Notes under the pieces: generated by a model | Told to the model about the DNA's origin: nothing | The model's database searches: none | Seen by the model: only the letters and a program-made list of their open reading frames with translations | Shown here: positions 24,114-33,361 of the stretch, piece after piece | Layout of the letters: every line of letters begins with the position of its first letter | Numbering within the stretch: position 1 is the first letter of the stretch | Translations under genes and position numbers: made by a program | Origin: CAZWDL01 sp964632995 | GTDB lineage: Bacteria; Bacteroidota; Bacteroidia; Chitinophagales; Saprospiraceae | Direction of reading: 5' to 3' | Assembly (NCBI GenBank): GCA_964632995.1 | Contig: CAZWDL010000072.1 | Coordinates: 1-36,897, forward strand | Length of the DNA stretch: 36,897 nucleotides

Positions 24114-24303
24114 CAGTTAATCTGATAAAATTCCGGAATATTAACCCGACTACCTCCGACAGAGTTCCCATTCATCTTTTTGGGAAAAATTTCAAAAAAA
24201 TATGGGTAGCAGCAAGAAAGTTTTAATTTTACGCTTGCCCGCTTCAGCCAAATGATCTGCAAACAAAACGACTATCAACTATTAATCAAGAAACGAGGAT
24301 TAC

Positions 24304-25698
24304 ATGATTGCCGGAGTAATTATTTGCTTCATCCTTGGGTACGCTGCGATTGTCTTCGAACATCCGCTAAGGCTTGACAAGACCGTTCCCGCCCTGATAA
24401 TGGCCGCCCTTTGCTGGGCTTTGCTCGCCCTGGGATTCAACAGTGGCATTTTATCTGTCATCGACACACACGAGCACGTCTACAGCCTCATGGGAGGCCA
24501 CGGCGGCGACCACGCGGCGGAAGAGGGATTTACCAACACCCTGCTGCACCACCTGGGCAAAACTGCAGAAATACTGGTCTTCCTTATCGGCGCCATGACC
24601 ATTGTGGAGATCGTCGACCTGCACCGCGGCTTCGAAGTGCTGAAAAGCTACGTCCGCACCCGCAGCAAGAAAAAATTGCTTTGGATTGTGGGCATCCTCG
24701 GCTTCATCCTGTCGGCTATCATCGACAACCTCACCGCTACCATCGTTTTGGTTACGCTTTTGCGAAAGCTCATCACCAATAAGCAAGAACGCCTGTGGTT
24801 CGCCGCTTTGGTCGTCATCGCCGCCAATGCCGGAGGGGCCTGGTCGCCCATCGGCGACGTCACCACCACCATGCTGTGGATCGGCGAAAAAGTGTCGGCC
24901 GGTGGCCTGATCCAATTCCTGGTGGCGCCCTCTATTGTCTGCTTTATCGTTCCCACGCTGATCGCCACCTGGCTACCGCCTTTTAGAGGAGAAATATCGA
25001 GGAGTCTTGAAGAGGAAAGCCTCGAAAGCAATAAGCTGCTCAGCAGTTCTACTATGCTTTATCTCGGCCTGGGCGCCATTGTTTTTGTTCCCGTTTTCAA
25101 GACGATCACCCATTTGCCGCCCTATATCGGTATGATGTTGTCATTGGGGGTCGTTTGGCTGGTCTCGGAATACATCCATCCGGAAGAAGATTTCACGGAG
25201 GAAAGGCGTCATATGTACTCTCCACACAAGGCCCTTTCCCGCATTGAGCTTTCGAGTATTCTGTTCTTCCTGGGGATTCTGATGGCCGTAGCTGCGTTGG
25301 AAAGCCTTGTTTTCGGCTCCGTTCTGCACGAGGGGCAGCAGACCCAGGTGGGCACGCTGCGCTACGTCGCCGAATGGCTGGATAAACTGGTGCCCAACCA
25401 GGATGTGGTGGTGATCCTGCTCGGTTTTGCCTCCGCCATTATCGATAATGTGCCGCTGGTGGCTGCCTCCATGGGGATGTACAATCAACCTATAGATTCC
25501 AACCTTTGGCACTTCATCGCCTACTCTGCCGGTACCGGAGGCTCCATGCTGATTATCGGCTCGGCCGCCGGTGTCGCCGCCATGGGTATGGAGAACATCG
25601 ATTTCATCTGGTACTTTAAGAAAATCGCCTGGCTGGCGCTGATCGGCTTCCTGGCTGGCGCAGCGACCTTTATTCTGTATGTGCCGCTGGTGAGTTAA
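24304..25698 (+). CDS. nhaD: NhaD-type Na+/H+ antiporter
   Basis: A 464-residue inner-membrane antiporter of the NhaD family in the ion-transporter superfamily, exporting Na+ against H+. About twelve hydrophobic segments are visible. The conserved blocks ILSAIIDNLTATIVL, AANAGGAWSPIGDVTTTMLW and FASAIIDNVPLVAAS are the two inverted DN-containing helices that bind the ion. A His-rich loop (IDTHEHVYSLMGGHGGDHAAEE, about 53-76) lies early, typical of the Bacteroidota form. It suggests a saline habitat. Divergent from dusB across 244 bp. Confidence 0.94.
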   Translation: MIAGVIICFILGYAAIVFEHPLRLDKTVPALIMAALCWALLALGFNSGILSVIDTHEHVYSLMGGHGGDHAAEEGFTNTLLHHLGKTAEILVFLIGAMTIVEIVDLHRGFEVLKSYVRTRSKKKLLWIVGILGFILSAIIDNLTATIVLVTLLRKLITNKQERLWFAALVVIAANAGGAWSPIGDVTTTMLWIGEKVSAGGLIQFLVAPSIVCFIVPTLIATWLPPFRGEISRSLEEESLESNKLLSSSTMLYLGLGAIVFVPVFKTITHLPPYIGMMLSLGVVWLVSEYIHPEEDFTEERRHMYSPHKALSRIELSSILFFLGILMAVAALESLVFGSVLHEGQQTQVGTLRYVAEWLDKLVPNQDVVVILLGFASAIIDNVPLVAASMGMYNQPIDSNLWHFIAYSAGTGGSMLIIGSAAGVAAMGMENIDFIWYFKKIAWLALIGFLAGAATFILYVPLVS

Positions 25699-25717
25699 AA
25701 AGGATCGAAAGATTACC

Positions 25718-25762
25718 CCGCTGCCGCCCTGAACCGAAACATCAGGACGGCAGCGGTTTATT
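25718..25762 (+). terminator. Terminator-like hairpin after nhaD
   Basis: CCGCTGCCGCCCTGA (25718-25732) pairs with TCAGGACGGCAGCGG (25742-25756) with one mismatch, followed by TTTATT. The T tract is short, so it may be only partly effective and let transcription into the downstream lipoprotein. Confidence 0.65.
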
Positions 25763-25779
25763 AAAGGAACAGCGCATCT

Positions 25780-26163
25780 ATGAGATACTTAACGGCGATA
25801 AGCTTACTAGCCGGAATCCTCGTTTTTCAAGCTTGCTGGGAATCGCCCTCTCGTAAAGAGAAGCTGAGCGGGCACTGGGAGGCGCTGAGGGTGACAGAAG
25901 AAGAGCGCCCCCTGGAAGTCGACCCCGAAGAAATACAGTTCTGGTTTTACCCAAATAACACTTACGAATTCCGGAGCACCCTCAACTACCGGGAGGCCGG
26001 CCGCTACCGCCTGCGACAGGATTACCTCTTCACCACCGATACGCTGGCGCCCGGCGGCCAGGAGAAGGCTGTCGAGATCCTTCAGCTCACCCCCGACACG
26101 CTCACCCTGCGGATGATCGATCAGGAGAAAGAAAGGAGACTGGAGTTGGTGAAAACCGAATAG
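25780..26163 (+). CDS. Small lipoprotein, lipocalin-like
   Basis: A 127-residue exported protein. The N-terminus MRYLTAISLLAGILVFQAC is a lipoprotein signal with Cys19. The mature part KLSGHWEALRVTEEERPLEV followed by IQFWFYPNNTYEF has the short beta-strand pattern of small Bacteroidota lipocalin-like lipoproteins that start with a G-x-W motif. No ligand can be inferred. It is 82 bases after nhaD on the same strand, with a hairpin between. Confidence 0.72.
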   Translation: MRYLTAISLLAGILVFQACWESPSRKEKLSGHWEALRVTEEERPLEVDPEEIQFWFYPNNTYEFRSTLNYREAGRYRLRQDYLFTTDTLAPGGQEKAVEILQLTPDTLTLRMIDQEKERRLELVKTE

Positions 26164-26184
26164 GAGCACATCCGGTTCCGGAGT

Positions 26185-27561
26185 TCACTTGCCTATGCCC
26201 TGTACTTTCAGCACGATATCTCCCATCATGCCGATATCCACACGCATAGCCGTTTCGGTCAGGCGCACCTCCATAATGCCGAGGTGCTCAAGATTGCCTT
26301 CCAGGTTAATGCCGTCGGCGACTTCGTAGCCTTTGAGTTGCTCCTGCACCTGCTTTTTCATTTCGTCGAGGTTGTAGTCGAGGAGGAACTCCATATTTTT
26401 CTCGAATTTATTCTTGATGGTGCTTCGGAGCAGCCACCCTGCCGACTTGTAGAGGAAGTTAGCCGTTTTCAGGGTGTAATTCAGGTTTTTGATCTCAACG
26501 GTATTTTTCCGGACGTTGAACACCGGCTCGCCTTCCAGATAAACGTGCCCTTCGTAGCTGCCCGATAGCAGCGTATTGATGACCAGTTTATTACCGCTGC
26601 CGTATATTTCGATATCCTCTACCGTCACCGACCGTTTTCCCGACTCGAAGGTTTCGCCGAGCATTTGCTCCTGCGCCAGCCGCTCTGCTTCTTTGTAAGT
26701 GATTTCAGTGTCGATCAGCAGGAAAAAATCTTTCCCACTCTCGGGTATGATTTCGAGTGGCGGCAGCGGCGGCATACCGAACAGCTCGGGGCGTTGTCCC
26801 AATTTGACATAGGGTCGGGATTCTACAACGATGACCGAGGTAGCGAAATCTTCGTTTTCCGCCCTGAGCGGCGTTATTGCCAATCGCTCCGGGTTGACAA
26901 CCATCCAGGTGTTGTACTCCTCCGACACCAGCATCGGCTCGTACATTTGTTTCCACACATCGCTGATCATATCTTGCAGGTTGAAGCTCTCGCTAACCAA
27001 ACGGTCGATCTCCTGGGTAAGGAACTGCCGGCCGTTGCGCAACACGATGTCCATCAGCGATCCGACCGACATGCTCATCACGCCCATCCGCAGTTTGGGC
27101 TCCCGGAGCCACTCGTAGTTTACCAAATCGGTTTTGGTTTCGATGCGCCAGGAAGGCATCACCTCGAACTCAGTCGTCATATCCAGCATGAGCTCTCCGT
27201 TGGCCTCCAGGTCGGTGATGCCGGCATCATACTTGATCCACAGTAGCAGCGGTATCTGGTATTTAATCTGCTGACTATCGATGCGCAGGCGGATATCCCC
27301 TTCCTTGACCGCGCGCAGCATGAGGTTGTCGTCGCTGATGTCGTTGTCTTCGTACAGGGTTCCGCTAAGCTGCTCGTTAAGAGAGGCTTCCATGGCTTTT
27401 ATATCAAGCCGGATGGGAATATTGACTTTGGACAGCGGGTTTTCTTCCCCGGTATTGTAATATTCTTCCGGGGCCTCCAGCTTTTTAGAGGAGCCGCAGG
27501 CCCCGATGCCGAGCAGAATAAAAGCAGAAAAGAGATACGTTATCAGCGTTGCGATGCGCAT
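26185..27561 (-). CDS. DUF4403 family lipoprotein
   Basis: A 458-residue exported lipoprotein; the signal MRIATLITYLFSAFILLGIGAC has Cys22 before GSSKK. The mature protein matches the DUF4403 type: IPIRLDIKAMEASLNEQLSGTLYE, then repeated long beta-strand modules (VRLTETAMRVDIGMMGDIVLKVQG at the end). These proteins are thought to form elongated tubular lipid-binding or envelope-spanning folds, but the function is not established. It stands alone, convergent with the lipocalin-like gene, and has a -7-like box at 27600-27607. Confidence 0.85.
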   Translation of the reverse strand: MRIATLITYLFSAFILLGIGACGSSKKLEAPEEYYNTGEENPLSKVNIPIRLDIKAMEASLNEQLSGTLYEDNDISDDNLMLRAVKEGDIRLRIDSQQIKYQIPLLLWIKYDAGITDLEANGELMLDMTTEFEVMPSWRIETKTDLVNYEWLREPKLRMGVMSMSVGSLMDIVLRNGRQFLTQEIDRLVSESFNLQDMISDVWKQMYEPMLVSEEYNTWMVVNPERLAITPLRAENEDFATSVIVVESRPYVKLGQRPELFGMPPLPPLEIIPESGKDFFLLIDTEITYKEAERLAQEQMLGETFESGKRSVTVEDIEIYGSGNKLVINTLLSGSYEGHVYLEGEPVFNVRKNTVEIKNLNYTLKTANFLYKSAGWLLRSTIKNKFEKNMEFLLDYNLDEMKKQVQEQLKGYEVADGINLEGNLEHLGIMEVRLTETAMRVDIGMMGDIVLKVQGIGK

Positions 27562-27599
27562 GGTGGGTAGATTCGTTTTTTTAGAAAAGCATAGCTGGA

Positions 27600-27607
27600 C
27601 AAAAGTA
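27600..27607 (-). promoter_or_regulatory. Bacteroidota-type -7 box of the DUF4403 gene
   Basis: The minus strand reads TACTTTTG (TAnnTTTG), 38 bases upstream of the start. A TTTG lies about 24 bases further upstream, slightly long for the -33 element. Confidence 0.5.
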
Positions 27608-27750
27608 GTGTAAGTATTTGTTTTTGTCGCACAAAATTTGCGGTACTTCCCCTTACCGCAGAAAACAATCAGAACTCAAGATCAACCTCCAAGCAACCCT
27701 CTCCCGGCTGCATTGTCCCTTAGGGAAAGAACACAAAATTGATCTGAAGT

Positions 27751-29529
27751 ATGAAAAATATCTTTGCCACATTGCTGTTTATCTTTTTGGCGCTGAGCTC
27801 CGGTCTCCTGCCTGCGCAGAATGCCTCCCTCTTTAACTTCTGGGATGATGATGAAAACCGGGCCTACCTGGGCATTTACTCCCGGGAAGTTTCCGATGAC
27901 AAAGCGGAGCTGCTCGGTTTCGACAATGAATACGGGAGCTACATTTCGAGGGTAATTCCCAATTCGGCTGCCGACCGCGCCGGGCTGCAGCCTTTTGACT
28001 ACGTATACGGCGTTGATGAGAAGCGGGTCGATTGGAACGATGACCTGACCGATCTGCTGGAAGCCTACGAACCCGGCGATCGGGTTACTATCCACTACAT
28101 TCGCCAGGGACAGAAGCGCGCCGTACAGGTGGAGCTGGGAGAGCGCAGCAACTGGAGCTGGAGTAAAGACAACAGCGAGGATGCCTTCCTGGGCGTCTCT
28201 CCCCGTCATGACAATGAGCAGGACGAATTCGGCGTCCCAGTCAATATCGTTCGCAACTCCGCCGCCGAGGAAATGGGACTGCGACACGGCGACCTGATCC
28301 TGTCCATCAACGACTATCCGATGGTCGACTGGGAAGATATCAGCACGGCTATCGACAATATCAAACCCGGTGAAACCATACGCATCGAATACGAGCGTGC
28401 CGGTGAGCGGCAAAGCCTCAGCGGCCTCATCCGCTCCGAAGCCGAATCAAGGCGACAGGCCGAAACACTTAGCCGCACGCAATCCGGCAAGGCCTTCCTC
28501 GGTATTCACAGCGCCAAACTCTCCGAAGAGAAAGCTGAGCTTCTGGGCTTCGACAACCTCTACGGCAGCTACGTCACCAAGGTGCTGCGCGGCACTGCCG
28601 CCGAAAGCGCCGGCGTGCAGGCTTTCGACTACATCTACGGCGTGGATGCTTACCGCACCGGCGAGCAACAAGACCTGTCGCTCATCCTGCGCAAGTACCG
28701 GCCGGGCGAAGAAGCTACCCTTCACCTCATCCGCCGGCAAGACAAGAAGACGCTGCCGCTCACCTTTGGCCAGCGTTCCGACGTCATCTCTGAGCAAAGC
28801 GATAAGTGCGAGGAACCCTTCTTCGGCATCCGCCACGATCACAGCTACAATCCCGAGCGCGGTGTCGCCGTCGAGGTAATCAGTAATTCCACCGCCGAAG
28901 AGCTGGGCCTGGAAAACGGCGACGTCATCACGGCTATCAACGGCTATCCCATCATTGACTGGGAGGACATCAGCACCGCTATTGACAATATGAAAATCGG
29001 TGACCCGATCGCCGTCGATTACCGCCGGCAGGGCAAGGAGCAATCCGGCAGCCAGCCTATCAAGTCGTACTGCGATACTAAAGGCCTGACCAAGGAACAG
29101 GACAACAACGTCTACTTCTACGACGATCAGACCTGGTCGGAAGGCAGGCGCCAACCCAGCCGCATGGATCTCTCCGATGTCGAGCTAGATATGACAGACA
29201 TGAGCCCCGCCGAGGCCCGCGAGATGAAACAGGAGTACGACATCGATATGCCAACGGATAACAACCTGCGCATCGAAGGCCTCAAGCTGTTTCCCAACCC
29301 TTCCGACGGCATGTTCCGCCTCGAGTTCAACCTCCCGCAGCGCGGGCAGACCAGCATCCGCATCTACAATGCTTCCGGCCGGCAGATCTACAACTACGAG
29401 CTGGGCAGCTACTCCGGCGCATTTAGCGATAGCGTAGACATCTCGCAGAACGGCACAGGCAGCTACTTCCTGGAAATCCGGCAGGAAGGGAAGTCGGTCG
29501 CAAAAAAGATTGTGCTGGCGAATGATTAG
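27751..29529 (+). CDS. Secreted four-PDZ protein with T9SS sorting domain
   Basis: A 592-residue protein exported by Sec (signal about 1-22, cleaved after PAQ) and by the type IX system. Four PDZ modules lie at about 38-130, 145-225, 248-340 and 357-437. They alternate as ABAB: A modules share AELLGFDN-x-YGSY and F-D-Y-x-YGVD; B modules share NS-x-AEE, WEDISTAIDN (194-203 and 404-413). No Ser or metal protease domain is present. A linker leads to the CTD from about 507 (LKLFPNPSDGMFRLEF) ending KKIVLAND. It may be a peptide- or C-terminus-binding surface protein; the partner is unknown. Confidence 0.87.
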   Translation: MKNIFATLLFIFLALSSGLLPAQNASLFNFWDDDENRAYLGIYSREVSDDKAELLGFDNEYGSYISRVIPNSAADRAGLQPFDYVYGVDEKRVDWNDDLTDLLEAYEPGDRVTIHYIRQGQKRAVQVELGERSNWSWSKDNSEDAFLGVSPRHDNEQDEFGVPVNIVRNSAAEEMGLRHGDLILSINDYPMVDWEDISTAIDNIKPGETIRIEYERAGERQSLSGLIRSEAESRRQAETLSRTQSGKAFLGIHSAKLSEEKAELLGFDNLYGSYVTKVLRGTAAESAGVQAFDYIYGVDAYRTGEQQDLSLILRKYRPGEEATLHLIRRQDKKTLPLTFGQRSDVISEQSDKCEEPFFGIRHDHSYNPERGVAVEVISNSTAEELGLENGDVITAINGYPIIDWEDISTAIDNMKIGDPIAVDYRRQGKEQSGSQPIKSYCDTKGLTKEQDNNVYFYDDQTWSEGRRQPSRMDLSDVELDMTDMSPAEAREMKQEYDIDMPTDNNLRIEGLKLFPNPSDGMFRLEFNLPQRGQTSIRIYNASGRQIYNYELGSYSGAFSDSVDISQNGTGSYFLEIRQEGKSVAKKIVLAND

Positions 29530-29535
29530 ACGTCG

Positions 29536-29680
29536 TTCGCTGTTCGCTGTTCGCAGGCTATTGCAAGGCCTGCCGGAGTGGCCCCCATGCCAGGCAAAGG
29601 GCCGACAGGCTCTGCAAAGCATAGCTCCTCAACCGGGAAGCCCCGCCTCGCTGCGAATAGCGAATAGCGAACAGCGATTT
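29536..29680. repeat. Inverted runs of GAACAGC/GAATAGC heptamers
   Basis: TTCGCTG units (about 29536-29558) face GCGAATAGCGAATAGCGAACAGCGA (about 29653-29678, written here as repeated GCGAATA units) across about 95 bp. This resembles degenerate repeats common in Bacteroidota intergenic DNA. It may be the terminator of the PDZ gene. Confidence 0.5.
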
Positions 29681-29810
29681 CCCCCCATTTCTTTTCCTTT
29701 TCCGCTCTTTTCCGTAATTTCAGCCGCTTCTTTTACCACTCCAAGAAACGAGACGAAATCGCTCATACCTGATTTCTTTAAAACCGGATTAGTAAAAAAA
29801 CTCATTCTCT

Positions 29811-32800
29811 ATGTTCAAACGATCCATCACCTTTTACCAATCGCTGTGGCTGTTGGCACTGGCCTTTATTTTCGCCCTGCCCGCTAATGCGCAGAACACT
29901 TACGAAGAAGAACTATACAGCTCGCTGGAATGGCGCAACATCGGTCCCTTTCCGGGCGGGCGCTCGGCGGCGGTGACCGGGGTGCCCGGCAAGCCCAATC
30001 TGTACTACATGGGCGCCACCGGCGGCGGCGTCTGGCGCACGACTGACGGAGGACAGACCTGGGAAAACATCTCCGACGGCTACTTCGGCGGCTCCATCGG
30101 CGCGGTGGCTGTAGCCGAATCAGATAACAATGTCATTTACGCCGGCGGCGGCGAGGTAACCGTTCGCGGCAACGTCTCCTACGGCTACGGCATATACAAA
30201 ACGGTTGACGCCGGGAAGACCTGGAAGCACGTCGGTCTTGAAAATTCACGCCACATCCCTCGCATCCGCGTGCATCCGCAGAACCCGGACCTGGTCTATG
30301 CGACCGTCATGGGCGACCTGTACAAACCCACTGAAGAGCGTGGCATATACCGTTCCAAAGACGGCGGGGCGACCTGGGAAAAGATCCTCTTCGCTAATGA
30401 CCATGCCGGCGCGGTCGACCTGATCATGGATCCGACCAATCCACGCATTCTCTACGCCTCCACCTGGCGTATCAGCCGAACACCGTACAGCCTGGAGAGC
30501 GGCGGCGAAGGCTCCTTGCTGTGGAAAAGCACCGACGGCGGCGATACCTGGACCAACCTCTTCGAGGAAGCCGAAGGCTTGCCGGAAGGGCCCATCGGCA
30601 TCATCGGCGTGACCGTTTCGCCGGTCAATCCCGAACGTGTCTGGGCCATCATCGAGGCCGATGAAGGCGGTGTATACCGCTCCGACGACGCCGGTGAGAC
30701 CTGGCGCAGGATCAACGAGAGCCGCGCGTTGCGGCAGCGCGCCTGGTACTACTCGCGCATCTATGCCGATACCGAGGATGAGAACATCGTCTACGTCATG
30801 AACGTAGCCTACCACAAATCGACCGACGGCGGCAGTACCTTTAAGTCGGCCTACGCTCCCCACGGCGACCATCACGATCTATGGATCGCCCCCGAGGACA
30901 ACCAGCGGATGGTGATCGCCGATGACGGCGGCGCTCAGGTCAGCTTCGACGGCGGCGAGAACTGGAGCACCTATTACAACCAGCCCACCGCCCAGTTTTA
31001 CCGCGTCACCACCGACGATCACTTCCCTTACCGCATCTACGGCGCCCAGCAGGATAATTCTACGGTCAGAATCCTGCACCGCACCGACGGCTACTCCATC
31101 GGCGAGCGCGACTGGGAGCCCTCCGCCGGCGGCGAAAGCGCCCACCTGGCTATCGATCCGGAGAATAACGACGTCGTCTACGGCGGCAGCTACGGCGGCT
31201 ATCTGACCCGCGTCAACCACGAAACCAAACAGACGCAGGCCATCAACGTATGGCCTGATAACCCCATGGGCTACGGCGCTGAGGGCATGAAGTACCGTTT
31301 CCAATGGAACTTCCCCATCTTCTTCTCGCCACACAACCCCGACAAGCTCTACGCCCTGTCGAATCACGTACACGCCAGCACCGACGGTGGCCGCTCCTGG
31401 GAGCTGCTCAGCCCCGACCTGACGACCAACGACTTGACCAAGCTGGGCCCCTCCGGCGGTCCTATCACCAAGGACAATACAGGCGTAGAATACTACTGCA
31501 CCCTCTTCGCAGGTATGGAATCACCCTATGAGGAAGGCCTGCTCTGGGTGGGCTCGGACGACGGCCTCATCCACCTCAGCCGCGACGGCGGGGAGAACTG
31601 GAGCGACGTCACGCCGCCCAACATGCCGGAGGCCATGATGATCAACAGTATCGACGCGGATCCCTTTGTCAAGGGGGGCGCTTACGTGGCCGGCACCCGC
31701 TACAAGCTGGGCGACTACCAGCCCTACCTGTACAAAACCAAGGACTACGGCAAAAGCTGGACGCTGATCACTGACGGCATCGACGAGCAGCACTTTACAC
31801 GCGTGCTGCGCGCCGACCCCAAGCGCGAAGGCCTGCTCTACGCCGGTACCGAAACGGGCATGTACATCTCCTTTGATGACGGCGACAGCTGGCAGCCCTT
31901 CCAGCTCAACCTGCCCATCGTGCCGATCACCGATCTGGCCGTCAAGAACGATAATCTCATCGCCGCTACCCAGGGCCGCAGCTTCTGGATCATCGACGAC
32001 CTGACCCCCCTTCACCAGCTCAGCGAAAGGGTCGCCGGCAGCGACTTCTACCTCTACGAGCCCATGCCCAGCTACCGCATGCGCGGCGGGCAGCGCGGCG
32101 CGTCGAAAACCGCAGGCGCCAACCATCCCGGCGGCGTCATGGTGCACTTCTACCTCAAGGAAAAGCCCGCCGACTCGGTGGCCGTCAAGCTGGCCTTCCT
32201 GGAAGAAGATGGCAAACTGATCCGCGAGTTCTCCACTACAGCCGAAGATAAGGAAGATCAACTTGAAGTGGAGGAAAAAGGCAATAGGTACAGCTGGAAT
32301 ATGGAATACCCTGGCGCCGAGCGTTTCAAGGGTATGGTCCTGTGGGCGGCCAGCCTGGACGGCCCCAGCGCCGTGCCGGGCAACTACCGCGTGCGGCTGA
32401 CCGTAGGTGAAGAATCGCAGGAGCGCGCCTTTGAGATCCTCGCCGACCCCCGCTCCGAAACAACAATGGCCGAGCTGAAAACTCAATTCGACTTCGTCAT
32501 GGAGATCCGTAACAAGGTCACGGAGGCGCATGAGACCATCATCGACATCCGTGAAATACGCAACCAGCTCAACCACTACAAAAAGCTGTGGAAAGACGAA
32601 GAAGCTATGGAGCCACTTATCGAAAAGGCCAACGCTATCGACTCGGTAATGACGGAAGTGGAAAAGGAACTGTACCAGACCAAAAACCGCTCCGGGCAGG
32701 ATCCGCTCAATTACCCCATCCAGCTGACCAACAAACTGGCCCATGTGGGCACACTCACCGGCCGCGGCCAGTTTGCGCCTACCGAGCAGGCTATGCAGGT

Positions 32801-32948
32801 CAAAGAGGAGCTGACGGAAAAGATCGACACCCAACTGGAGAAATTCGAGCAGATCAGAGACAATGAACTGCCTGAGTTTAACCGTATGGTACGTGAAAAG
32901 GCCGTGGATGCGATTAAGCTGACAAAGGAGGGGGAGACAAGTTCCTAA
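29811..32948 (+). CDS. Secreted sortilin/VPS10-like BNR-repeat protein
   Basis: A 1045-residue exported protein (signal MFKRSITFYQSLWLLALAF..., cleavage after ANA before Q28). About residues 35-720 form a ten-bladed-type beta-propeller with repeated Asp-box motifs S/T-x-D-x-G-x-T-W: TTDGGQTWEN, TVDAGKTWKH, SKDGGATWEK, STDGGDTWTN, SDDAGETWRR, SRDGGENWSD, TKDYGKSWTL, FDDGDSWQ. The rest is a beta domain (about 740-870) and a helical, charged C-terminus. Such proteins are often annotated glycosyl hydrolase, but no GH catalytic site is visible, and a ligand-binding or scaffold role is more likely. No T9SS domain is seen at the end. Confidence 0.9.
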   Translation: MFKRSITFYQSLWLLALAFIFALPANAQNTYEEELYSSLEWRNIGPFPGGRSAAVTGVPGKPNLYYMGATGGGVWRTTDGGQTWENISDGYFGGSIGAVAVAESDNNVIYAGGGEVTVRGNVSYGYGIYKTVDAGKTWKHVGLENSRHIPRIRVHPQNPDLVYATVMGDLYKPTEERGIYRSKDGGATWEKILFANDHAGAVDLIMDPTNPRILYASTWRISRTPYSLESGGEGSLLWKSTDGGDTWTNLFEEAEGLPEGPIGIIGVTVSPVNPERVWAIIEADEGGVYRSDDAGETWRRINESRALRQRAWYYSRIYADTEDENIVYVMNVAYHKSTDGGSTFKSAYAPHGDHHDLWIAPEDNQRMVIADDGGAQVSFDGGENWSTYYNQPTAQFYRVTTDDHFPYRIYGAQQDNSTVRILHRTDGYSIGERDWEPSAGGESAHLAIDPENNDVVYGGSYGGYLTRVNHETKQTQAINVWPDNPMGYGAEGMKYRFQWNFPIFFSPHNPDKLYALSNHVHASTDGGRSWELLSPDLTTNDLTKLGPSGGPITKDNTGVEYYCTLFAGMESPYEEGLLWVGSDDGLIHLSRDGGENWSDVTPPNMPEAMMINSIDADPFVKGGAYVAGTRYKLGDYQPYLYKTKDYGKSWTLITDGIDEQHFTRVLRADPKREGLLYAGTETGMYISFDDGDSWQPFQLNLPIVPITDLAVKNDNLIAATQGRSFWIIDDLTPLHQLSERVAGSDFYLYEPMPSYRMRGGQRGASKTAGANHPGGVMVHFYLKEKPADSVAVKLAFLEEDGKLIREFSTTAEDKEDQLEVEEKGNRYSWNMEYPGAERFKGMVLWAASLDGPSAVPGNYRVRLTVGEESQERAFEILADPRSETTMAELKTQFDFVMEIRNKVTEAHETIIDIREIRNQLNHYKKLWKDEEAMEPLIEKANAIDSVMTEVEKELYQTKNRSGQDPLNYPIQLTNKLAHVGTLTGRGQFAPTEQAMQVKEELTEKIDTQLEKFEQIRDNELPEFNRMVREKAVDAIKLTKEGETSS

Positions 32949-33361
32949 CGAAGGCATCTGGAGGTGGAGGGTGGCGGTGCTGCGCGCGCCTTGCCTGTAG
33001 GAGCGCTGAAGCTGCTGCTTCAGGGCTGTGGGGGCTCGGCTATCGCCTCGCTGAAGGGGTTCTAGCCGGGGGTTCCCTGGCCATCCCCTTAGCGAAGGAG
33101 CGAAGCGACTGGGCCCACACAAGGGGGCAGGCAGCAGCCTCCCGATCCCCATCCCGCTCATTCGAGCGGAAGCACGCCCAGCGCTGCTCCCCACCCACTA
33201 TTCCCAGTTAAATTGAAAATTTTGGCCAATCGCCGTCACCGTCCTGTTAATATACCTCCAGAGGCGATAAAATTTGCTAATTTGCTGGTCCATTTGCTAA
33301 AGGAAACCTCATCCTTTTTCACCCTGATAACAGGTTTTCAAAAACCCTTACACCATTTACC
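32949..33361. other. Gene-free region with G+C-rich hairpins
   Basis: 413 bp between the BNR-protein stop and the M16 start. It holds hairpins CTGAAGC-TGCT-GCTTCAG (33006-33023) and CCGCTC-ATTC-GAGCGG (33154-33169), and C/G tracts around 33060-33150. A TTTGCTAA direct-repeat run follows near 33273-33300, just before the M16 start. The first 250 bp are clearly more G+C-rich than the last 150. No ORF with coding character and no family-known RNA was recognised. Confidence 0.6.

Noticed and set aside
24060..24303. Riboswitch upstream of nhaD
   Set aside because: The 244 bp are A/T-rich with no stable paired core matching any riboswitch class I know.
29530..29810. Possible CRISPR-like repeat array
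   Set aside because: The units are 7-base degenerate heptamers in two inverted runs, not regularly spaced direct repeats with spacers.
29811..32948. Glycosyl hydrolase activity for the BNR-repeat protein
   Set aside because: Only Asp-box propeller motifs are visible; no acid/base or nucleophile pattern of a GH family was found.
31521..33194. Minus-strand 557-codon open frame
   Set aside because: It mostly overlaps the BNR protein in antisense; high G+C coding DNA commonly opens the opposite frame. No recognisable domain.
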